DNA of 64,000 nt from Nymphaea colorata (lineage: Eukaryota > Streptophyta > Magnoliopsida > Nymphaeales > Nymphaeaceae), in the NCBI RefSeq assembly GCF_008831285.2, contig NC_045145.1, forward strand, positions 13,638,802-13,702,801. The letters run 5' to 3'. This document shows, piece after piece, positions 54,535 through 64,000 of this stretch. Position 1 is the first letter of the stretch. Each line of letters starts with the position of its first letter. The position numbers and the translations under genes are program-made. Below the pieces are notes generated by a model that had not been told where the DNA came from, did no database searches, and saw only the letters and a program-made list of their open reading frames with translations.

Positions 54535-57500
54535 TCAGAAAAGGGCACCCCAGACAGCCCCATCTCCTTCACCACATCGTGTGTGTACATCTTTGATCTT
54601 CTCAACTGATTTGCAAATGCCACTGCAACTCCAATCAAATGAGGCAATGCACACATTTCCAGCTTGTGCCTTCCACTCACAATCTTGATATAAAAGAAAG
54701 AAGATATAAATACAGATGATCACATTTTGAACCTTGGAAAGGCAAGACAGAGATTTTAGAAAAGCTCCATGAACCTCATAAAAATTCTTATGGTTTTTAC
54801 CTGGTGGAGTTCCACAGCACATGTTTCTCTCATCTATTTGCTCAATATCTAGCCCAATAAGCCAAGCACCCAGAGAGACATCTTCATTGGCATACTTGTG
54901 CAATATGGCCCTAGAGAGTCACAAACCAAAGAACGAGTTAGCAAAGACGAGCTCCCATAAATAAAAAGAGGCAGGCTCAACCTTTCACTCACTGGTTGAT
55001 TGAAATATATGTAGCCAGATCTTTAGAGATTGCATAAATCTGACCAGTTGCATGCCTGAAGTACTTATTTCCTTCCTCTCCAAATTTCCAGTATTCTGGT
55101 TCATGGTATTTTACATTTCTATAACATACAAAGAAAAGAAAATATGTCAATAGTGTAGGAACCCAGGCCATAAAAGGAACTATTATTATCTGAAGTGAAT
55201 TACTTCTGTGAAAGGACCGGTCCAGATTTCATGCAGCCTATGTAGACTCTAGGCTTCGAACGATGCCGAGCAAGAGTTGCAGCAAGCATGCCTGTTCACA
55301 CAATCTTGTTCATTCAGATCATGAAGAGACATAAAGTTCAGTGTGATCATGTACACCCAGAATCCATACCCAAATTGACATGAACATCATCATCCACTTT
55401 GACAAAGAATTCAGCATCCCATGTAGCCACGGCGGTGGAGAAAAATATCTTTGTTTTAGCTGACAGCTCATGATATCCTTCAACATGCTCCTGCAAGTCA
55501 CAGATCATAATTGAATCAAATACATGCATCATTTACACCATCCTAATAGAACCAAGCAACTGATTACGTACCAGTCTAAGGAAATCATGATGTTCAGCAT
55601 CTTCCGAATCTATGGCTCTATCCAAGATACTGTTGGCTGTAGCACTGCAAAAGAAATGAATACTTTCAGTTCAGATCCATCCATGCATCAATGTGTTGGC
55701 ATTTTATGACATAAAACGGACAAGAAGAAAGAAAACAGAAATAAAGAATTGATGACTTGGTTAAAATAAGAGAAATATAATCAAAATAACAGAGATAGTG
55801 GAATGTCAAATACACACCATGCAGACAAATTGAAGGAAAATTAGCTCTCTTTATGATAATCCAATATTTTCATGGTCAAAATTTCGTTTGCAACAAATAA
55901 AAAACCTACTCAAACATCATAGGAATGGGAACTTAATGTTGATGATGCCAATTGCCAAGTTTGTGATTATCCATCACAGTGTATATCTAAGATTAATCAT
56001 AGTGAAATGTGCTTCTTATAGGTGTCAATTTATAAGAAACAAGAAAAGAACACGATTTCCAACATAGACTTTTGGTTTCCATTTCAGAAAGAAGTAGAAA
56101 GAATTTTCCAGAAGGAACTGAACAACATCATTCACTTAAAACAATTAAAAGAAACAGAGTAAACCGGTTGTTGTCTTGGGGTCACTTTCCTTCTTTACCG
56201 CTTTTTCTCTTGAACATCAAAGACACTTTTCTCATGTATGAAACAAAGTAGATGGCATGGAATACTATAGACAATACCGTTTCTAGTTTTTAAGAATATA
56301 AATCTTCGTGAACATAGCAATGGCTTTAAGATGTGGAGGGGGGAGGGAGGGAAGGCTGCAATGTTTCCGTCTTCTTCCATGGTCGGGTCCTGGGATTTTC
56401 TATGTTTATTTCTTGCCCACATCTATTTCAGACATTTAACTTCCAAAACCAATTTTCACATGTAGATCCTAAAACATTTTGAATGTTTTCTTGCCTCTCT
56501 TTCTATATCGATTATTGTCATCCTTCTTCCACGGTCCAGAGGGAATAGAATTGCCTGGACTGTACAATGACTTCCCAAAAGAATAAGGAAATAATGTCAG
56601 GTTCAGAAACTGAAATACGAGATAAAGTTTATAACACATAAATCAGGTAAGATAAGGAGCCAGCAATCATTTATGTTCAGAAACACCACATGTTAATATG
56701 CATTATAAGTAGCAACTCACACAGTGTACTTTTTTCTCAAAGTATGGAACCAAAAGTCTGCAGGAGAATATGGAACACTAAACTAGAATATACAGTACCT
56801 ATGACCAATCATAAATCGAATTACAATGCCCTTCTCTTGCTCCAGCTGCATCAGCTTGTCCCCTGAATAAATAAGAGCAAGATCTATAACAAACGTTCTG
56901 CATACTGAAATAAACTTAAGATTTTTTAAGTATAAATTTCACATGCATAAGGTGTTACTGTCCAATGTTCATAAGATGAGAGAATTTTTAAGTTCTGTAT
57001 ATTATTTAAAAACAGTATGAATTTCTGTGATAAAATACATAAAAAATCAAGATAGCAATTAATGCACAGGTGGACATTCTGCTAGTGCTAACAGGAGACT
57101 GCCATTTTACATCATAACTTTACAAAATTTACCCAACATCTTCCTTTATTTTTGCTGCAAAATATTTGCAATAGGGAAGTGGAAAACTAACTATATATTT
57201 TTTCTCCAATTGCAGAAAGTTGTACTTTAATACATGAAGCGAATGAGCACATATTTTTTTGGAGAAAATTCATCAATACATGGCCGAAAGCAAGATTTTC
57301 AACATGAAGAAGCACTTCATAACTGGTTCTTCAACATAAATTCAAGAAGAAGATGGTCAAAAAGAAGGATGATGAAACCCATAAACAATAACTTCCCATG
57401 TAAACACTACGGCTAGGCTATGCTGGGAAACTGACAAATAACATCTATAGGTGACTCACAAAAATTTGCCTCCACTTACAACTAAAAGCAGATTATGGTC

Positions 57501-59251
57501 TCAGGATGACTCCATGAACTTATATATCAGTGCCTTTCATATTGCAGTAAAAGATGACGATGATTGACTGCTCTGTTCAAATATATAGGCTTAATAATAT
57601 TAATATGTGTTAATACTACAGAAGACTAAGGGCAAAAAAAGAGAAATAACTTGGGCAATGCTCTTAAGGAAATCAAAGCTCATCTCAAAGCCATTAGAAT
57701 GACCAGTCGCTACAGAGAACTCCAGTAGTTTGAATATGGATTAAAAACTATAAGGAATTCAGGAAAAGCAAGAAGCCATGAAGAACCTTGAGGCATCCAG
57801 GTTTCTCTAACAGAGTCCCTTCGCTTTCTGCTGCTAAAAGCTGTGTTGATACCAATGACAACAAAAGCTTTCTTTTTTGAAGGAGCACCGTTATGAGAAG
57901 TTTTTGTTGACGAAGGCAAAGCATCAGAGCCAGATTCCTGTGAACCACGAGTAGCAGCCAGCTCCATTTGTAATGTAGATATTGTTTTGTCTAAGGACCT
58001 GAAATCACCAAGTAGGCCTCAACTACCACACACAAAAGGACTAAAAGAGCCAGTTTGATAAACGATGACATTGCAGATGTTCATGAGATCAAATGTCAAG
58101 TATCACACTTACTTTACAGCTTCATGTGTCTTGTGGATCTCGCCCATTACATCTTTATCTTGACCAAGCTTCTGATAACAAGAAAAAAACGAAACAGGAT
58201 CTCAATTGGCATTGCACAAGTAGCCCAGAAACACGTCCTAAAGCAAAAGCTATCAAAAGTGCTAATTCTTAATGCATTCATCTACCGTGTTTATTTCTTG
58301 TTCTTGTCGTCTCCTTGAGATAACAGTCCCGCCAGATTCAGTAGGAATCCATACCCTACAAATAACTGAAAATTCAGACAAAACTGCAGAATTTCATGCA
58401 TAGACAGAATTATAAATTGTGCCAAGATAGTAATAAAGGGGAGCCCACTTCCTTAAATCCCTTTAGCTGCTCCTTAGTTTCCATAGAAACTAACACTAAT
58501 GAAATGAAAAAGGAAATAAACCAAAACTAGACAGCTTGTTTTCTTCTTCTTGATAAACAGCCGTTCAATTCCCCGTCAGCTTGCAGCCTATCAGACTAAA
58601 ATACTAGGTCGATCCGAATGTGTTATGAAGTTCCAGTTTTCTGTCCGGACCCACCAAGACAGAAATCACCACTCCCTTCATTTTTGTTAAAGCCAAACTA
58701 TAATCTATTTGCTCATAAAAGTATATGCATCCAACATCAATCTTCGGGGGACGGAGCAAAAAGTAAAATCATAATAAGACAACAAAAAAAGCGTCAAATG
58801 TAGCTCGAAATTCGATTCGCCACAAACGTGATAAAAAATACACGGACAATATCAACATGGGGAGAAGCCAAACCTACCCTCCAAGAAAAGAGAAACACAG
58901 AAAGAGATCTAACATTCCCTAATTCCGGATAGTGGATCAATGAAACCCAAAAATCGTTGGCATCAACATTACAAAACCCCATCTGGCGATAGCTACAGAA
59001 CAACACCATACCGGGGGGCAAAGAATTTAAAAATGAAAAACTAAACCGAGATACACCCATCTGGGTGCCCTTATTTCTCTGTCAAGAAGTCGACCATAGA
59101 GAAAACAAACAAAATGAGCGGACGAGAAAGGGAGAGGGGAGGTATACCTGTTAGTGAAAAGCATGCCGAGGGCGAAGCAACCGACGCAGAGGAGGAATAT
59201 CGCCATCTTGCTCATCAACGTCCTCCCACGCCCAACTCGGCCGCCCTTCAT
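54535..59251 (-). CDS. GT31 beta-1,3-galactosyltransferase (11 exons, 391 aa)
   Basis: This is a Golgi type II membrane enzyme expected to transfer galactose from UDP-galactose in a beta-1,3 linkage to glycans such as arabinogalactan or N-glycan side chains. Minus-strand exons: 59251-59148, 58355-58286, 58171-58113, 57998-57787, 56862-56799, 55644-55572, 55490-55370, 55291-55204, 55118-54993, 54910-54801, 54683-54535. They have matching phases and total 1176 nt. The N-terminal anchor [17 protein letters not shown] is at residues ~16-32. A DUF4094-type stem with a coiled helix ([20 protein letters not shown]) follows. The catalytic region includes [27 protein letters not shown] and [12 protein letters not shown]. 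The metal-binding DDD is at 227-229, followed by [41 protein letters not shown] and CCGTPP. Length and motifs fit the plant 'probable beta-1,3-galactosyltransferase 2' subgroup. The ATG at 59251 is preferred; 59215 (MSKMAIF) is an alternative start. Confidence 0.95.
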
Positions 59252-61569
59252 CTCTCCCTTCGTCTCTCTCTCGCTCCCCGAATCGATCTGAAGACCAGAA
59301 TTCTCCCTCCTTCCCTTCGCCTTACTCGCTACCCTTTTTCTCCCTCCGAGCAAGTCGAGGACAAGACGCGGAGAGAAGACCACCTTCCTTCCTTCCTCCC
59401 TCCCTCCCTCCCTCTTAATAGTCGTCTCTCTGTCGTCCTCCCTCTCCTCCTCTTCTTCGCGCCGTAGGACGCTGGTCGCGGAGGAGGGGAGGAATGGTCA
59501 CCGCAGCCCCCGTCTTCCTTCTTGACTCCAGAAGAGGGTGGTGGGTCCCCTGCCTTCACAAGGAAGGCCAAGCCAGCCGCCTAGTCGGAGAAAAACGTGT
59601 AGTGGGGCCCCCACTCTCCCCCAAACCGTTTGGCTGTGTCAACGCGGCACGTCTTTTTCCATGTTGCGCGTGGCCATTATTATTACTCACTCAGAAGCAT
59701 AATATCTATTTTCCGATCATTAACTTAAATTTATCGATCCCTCTTGTTGAGTAAAACGCCTCGTCTTCTTGACAACTTTATGTTGGGTGTATTGCGAATT
59801 TAAAGGTGATAAGACCTTGAAGCTAGAACAATAAAAATTAAGATGTTAAATTGCCCATGAATAATATAGTTAAGGTCGATTAGGAGTTAGGATTATCAGT
59901 CACTTATATGTGCATTTATACTTCATCTAAATCACTGCATAATTGGGTTGCTTAGTAGTTTTCCCATAATAGTTAATATAAATAAATGAATAATGAATTT
60001 TTTCATTTTCATACAGTTGAGGTCGACTAGGTGTTAGAACTATCAATCACTTGCATGCATGCATGTGGCGTAAAAGTGGGCATGCCCCTACCTTGACAAG
60101 AACGCACACACTACTTTTATTGAATAAATCTTCTATAATGCAATTACTTAATAAATGAGTGCAATAGATATCTATTTTAAATGATTATGTACCTAAGAAA
60201 AAAAAGATGTAGTTTTGACTTAGGTGCGGGACGTGCTGCCCCGATTGATCTATTATATTATCACCAAGCTTCAAACGCATCGTATTCTTCATATTTGGAA
60301 AATCTTCATCTACCGTATCGCTCTCTCAGCCCTTCCATAATACCGATGGGTTGAATCTTTTTTTGGTTTTACTAGCTGTAAAATTCGAGTCAAAAGCATG
60401 TAGCTGCTTTTCTTGAAGGCCGCCAAAAGAAGGAGGTGATCTCACGAATCAAGACAAAGAGGAGGGCAATTTTCTCTACCGCGTCCCACGCTGACTCGAG
60501 CTCACTCACCTTCGCTTCCAACATTGGCGGTCGAATAAGACGTTCTGTGAGCATCTTCGCCGGACCGTCGTCTCCGGATCATTGTTCGAGTTCAGGCATC
60601 TAACGTAATCCAAATCCATTACCGCATGTTAAAATTGGATTCACTTAGTAGAAGGATTCTGGATTCCCCATCGAATTTCGTATCCGTTCCGAACATTCTG
60701 AACCGGATCAAATGTTGCATTGAAGGTTAATCATATCCGAATTCGATTTCAGCTGGTGCAGACCGAACTGAATGAAATTGCGTAAACGGGACGTTGTCAT
60801 CATGTACGTTCCCCTTAGTTATGAGCACGTACCTGTTTGAGTCCACATTTTAAGGCAGCTATTTGCGCCGCTGACTCGAGCACAGTGCAGGCGAATATTC
60901 ATTCGAGGTCCAGACAAAACGAGCCATCTGCATGATGCAGGCCCCTTAATGAAACAGCAAAACGTTTCAATTTTGGTATTAATTCTTCCGAATCGACCTC
61001 TAACTAACGGAATTTTGCTTTCACTTTGACGTTTACAAGCTAGGCTCTAAAGGCAGGCGCAAATGCTGCACAGTTTTAGGCCATTAATGAAGTCTTTCAA
61101 CTTTAATGGCAGTTTCTTCATGGGAAATCTCTTCTTGGAGTGTGGAGCATGATCTCAATTTAATAGGTTTTCCGCCAAAATTTATAGGTTAGGGTACTAT
61201 TTTAATTTTTTTATTATTGCAATCTTGTGATAAACTCCTTATTTAAACACAGGTCTATATCTCTTGGTCCTATTCGAAATAGTAAAGTTTCAGTGTAACC
61301 GATGACTCTTTGTCCTTCCAAACCACTTAAAATCCTTTGTGTTCTTGTGTGTTTGCCCCTTTTCATTTTCTTCAACTCGAGAGAGTTAGAAGGTCTTGTC
61401 CATAACATCTCCTTCTCAAGATAACCTGGAAAAGAAAAATCCGGCTGATAGTATAAAAATTCTAGTATCGTCTACAAAAATTTGGAAGGGAATTCATTAT
61501 TATTGTTGGATGAGTAGGTTTGAACGAGAAGAGCTAAGAAGGGAAAAGATGTCGAGGGGTATTGAAGGA

Positions 61570-61775
61570 GGGACGGAGCCAAAAAATGTGGGAATGTGTG
61601 GGCAATTGCCCACACAGTTCCACAAAATTTAGTTGTTTTCACATTGGTGGTTTCCAACAATTTGGCTATTCATATATTGTCAGCACCTTAACTATTTATT
61701 TGACTCGAGCCCCTTAATCATTTTGTTATGCCTAAAACGTTCCTTTGTTAGTACCAAGAACTTCTGGCTCTGCCC
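61570..61775. mobile_element. MITE-like insertion with imperfect terminal inverted repeats
   Basis: The left end reads GGGACGGAGCCAAAAAAT. The right end, on the other strand, reads GGGCAGAGCCAGAAGTT, giving an imperfect inverted pair around a ~206-bp non-coding body. Similar 'GGxGGAGCCA' ends are common on small plant repeats. TTGAAG occurs near both flanks, but the duplication is not clean. Confidence 0.4.
61595..61616. repeat. perfect 22-bp palindrome
   Basis: The sequence is its own reverse complement, centred on GGCAATTGCC, and lies just inside the left end of the MITE-like insertion. Confidence 0.95.
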
Positions 61776-64000
61776 TTGTTGAAGAGGTGAAATTTCACCT
61801 TTTCATTTTGGAAAAAATGCTCTCTTGCTGAATTGCGAGGGCCAAAAGTTGCTCAGTTGTGGTGGGATTTCTACTTTCGACTTTCAACTTGTCTCTACAG
61901 TTTTCTAAGATGGGTCTGACTTAATCGTGGAGCTCACGTTGAAAAGGAAGAATGTTAGTTTAAAAGACAAAGGAAGAACTTTATTGGCAATAAGATAAAT
62001 ATTAATGTGGTTGGTGGGAATCAGTTTGTGTTTGGGTTCAAAGACATGGGAGAGGACGATAAGGGAAGAGAAAGAGGACACGGCAGCAACATCGTGCCCA
62101 CCCATCCTGATTCGCAGTCTTGAAAAATGGATCCGATCTGTTTTGAAAAGATTTCTCATTTTTTATCGCATCAGATTGGACTGCGGCTGTTGTCGTCGAT
62201 AGTCGAATTTTGGGTCGTTGATCTTGTATGTTTGATTCTCTCTTGAATCCAAGTTCATTTCGCTTGGTTATCAGCATCTCGCATGCTAAGTTTGCGAGGC
62301 AACTGCTCGCGGTGTTTCAACCTGAGCTGTCAAACCATAAGTAGCTCGCTGTAAGGTAACTCATCCCAGGCGTCCAGGCCAGGCAAAGCTGGTACGTACT
62401 AATCATATCACCTACTTAACATACAAAGCCATGAATAGAAACTATAGCTATTCATCCCGAAATCACAACATAACTAAAATACATGAAGTTGGAGTGCAAC
62501 GATTTTGTAAAATTGTTCTCAATTTTTCCTGTGCTCCTTACAAACATGATGCTCCGACCAGGATCTCATATTGCCTAGTTACACTTAGTCTAGCGAAAAT
62601 CATTTGTGCAATGACTACTCCGCTGCAGCAGCCGGCGTTTGAAAAACTTGCCATGGAGAAAAATCGCTTTGAAAAGCCACATTTGATCTTAGGAATGCCT
62701 TTTACTTCTTGCTTCAGCAAGCATCGCCTTGGCAAGGATCTGGCTCTCACAGCTCACCAGCAGATAATTTGTTTTGGATGTTGATAGCAGAGCCATATCA
62801 TGTGTTATCAGCTGAAGACCGAGCCCTGCAGGCGCAGTCCTGGATAGCATTGCATTGAAGACTCAGAGAACTAACTCGCATCCAAGCGTCTCAAGTTCAA
62901 TTTTCGTTTCATTATCTAAGTTTCAGAATCTGCAAGTTCCAATATAAGATGCCAGTAGCATTGATAAATGGTTAGTTTTCTTTACCGCATTACTGGATCT
63001 TATCTGCAAACAAAAAGATAACTCAGGTGCTTTTGATTCTGTCAAAAGTATAATCTAAATAAATATGATGAATAACAGTGTATGCCATCTGTCAAACATT
63101 TAAGAAACGTTCACAGGCATTGCCAGCTCACCTCAAGTCTAAATCCTCAAAAAACATTAAGGAGCATGCCATCATTAGGCTTACAACTTGGACTGAAAAG
63201 TGCTTTTCGCAGCGTCAATGCAACATCAGCTACAGGTAACATTCACGCATTTCATGCCAAACGAGTTGTAACATTTTAGAAAATAGAGGGGAAAATTTAA
63301 ATTGCTTGGATCTATCTACTGAAAGGCACTCTAAGAAATAAATGTCCGAATCTGACCAAAGAGGTGAATTGTGGGACAAATCTTCCACCTAACAACACAA
63401 ATTTCGACTTACTACTAGCTTATTTATCCAGACAATGACAGATTAAAAAATAAACGACAATATAACAAATTCGAATTCAAATAAAAAATCTCACAGTATT
63501 AAAGCATGGGCACTGTCGAAAGATTTTGACGTTCGGGAACCAAATGGACTTCTTATGTTAAAATTTGAAGTTGCTCGTATTTTGCTTTTGAAAAACAAAA
63601 AAAAAAAATCTTTACGAAGACATGAAAATAAGGGCGAAGAAACTGGCACTAATGGAAGAAGAAGTACTAGGGAGAGCAATCTGTACATGATTAAAGTTCC
63701 TCATTGGTTGTCCAGAACCCAGGAACATGAAATACTTCATGTTTGATACTAATTGGTTGAAGCGCATTCATTTCCCAACATACAAACGAAGCTCCTGATG
63801 CTGAAACATCAGACAGCACGCACGTGAATCTTCATCTTGCACAGGAGTAAAGAATGTCCTAAGAAAATGAAGCCTTCAATATGAACTGGTGACTGGAGAA
63901 AGGGATTTAGAGGCTAAGAGGAGTAACTCAACAAGTTCAAAAACCCTCACTCATGTAAAATCATCAAACGCCACAGGGATTTAACCTATAGCTCCCAGTA

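Larger units (their letters stand above)
59252..64000. other. upstream region of the galactosyltransferase and intergenic DNA
   Basis: 59252-59500 is GC- and CT-rich in transcript sense and is probably the promoter and leader of the galactosyltransferase. Beyond it I see no confident gene. Minus-strand pieces near 62540-62790 and 63120-63240 (the latter giving VADVALTLRKALFSPSCKPN) could be 3' exons of a gene continuing past the window edge, but they lack recognised motifs. Confidence 0.4.

Noticed and set aside
59114-59571. Frames on both strands at the 5' end of the galactosyltransferase
   Set aside because: The CT-rich leader is open by composition only; the conserved protein starts at the membrane anchor near 59251.
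62431-62784. 117-aa plus-strand and 70-aa minus-strand frames
   Set aside because: No family resemblance; listed only as possible exon fragments in the intergenic note.

Overview
This is plant nuclear DNA, almost certainly from a flowering plant. It has long AT-rich GT-AG introns, many (AT)n and (GA)n microsatellites, an old Ty1/Copia retrotransposon and four recognisable plant gene families. The sequence alone does not fix the species. By hand-splicing I recovered four multi-exon genes whose exon lengths sum to exact multiples of three. A fifth, single-exon gene belongs to an uncharacterised plant family.

Layout. (1) 218-22938, plus strand: a promoter (CCAAT and TATA boxes), a 5' UTR with a CT repeat and upstream ATGs, and an 18-exon gene for a ~1492-aa protein. 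This protein has two PHD plus extended-PHD modules (JADE/BRPF-like readers). Its 7.5-kb intron 4 holds a degenerate antisense Copia element (5901-11998), which itself contains a ~0.86-kb Mutator-like insertion. Intron 16 carries a second member of the same small family. (2) 25932-26573, minus strand: a single-exon plant protein of unknown function with a CMGQVR motif. (3) 26.7-34.3 kb: no recognisable gene. (4) 34280-39843, minus strand: a six-exon CPR5 homologue, a nuclear-envelope membrane protein that restrains plant immunity and cell death. Intron 2 contains a LINE-like relic. (5) 39.8-47.6 kb: intergenic, with a ~0.3-kb tandem duplication, a possible retroelement relic and microsatellites. 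(6) 47645-52406, plus strand: a five-exon group IIb WRKY factor (WRKY72/61/9-like). (7) 54535-59251, minus strand: an eleven-exon GT31 beta-1,3-galactosyltransferase of the secretory pathway. (8) 59.3-64 kb: no confident gene, but a palindrome-bearing MITE-like insertion.

How the genes relate. They are independent transcription units. CPR5 and WRKY72-type factors are both tied to immunity in other plants, but their proximity here may be chance. I found no convincing undescribed system. The best leads are a short uORF that ends on the start codon of the PHD gene, a stop-free 81-nt intron that splits a PHD zinc finger, a readable retained intron in CPR5, and the nested transposon history of the PHD gene.
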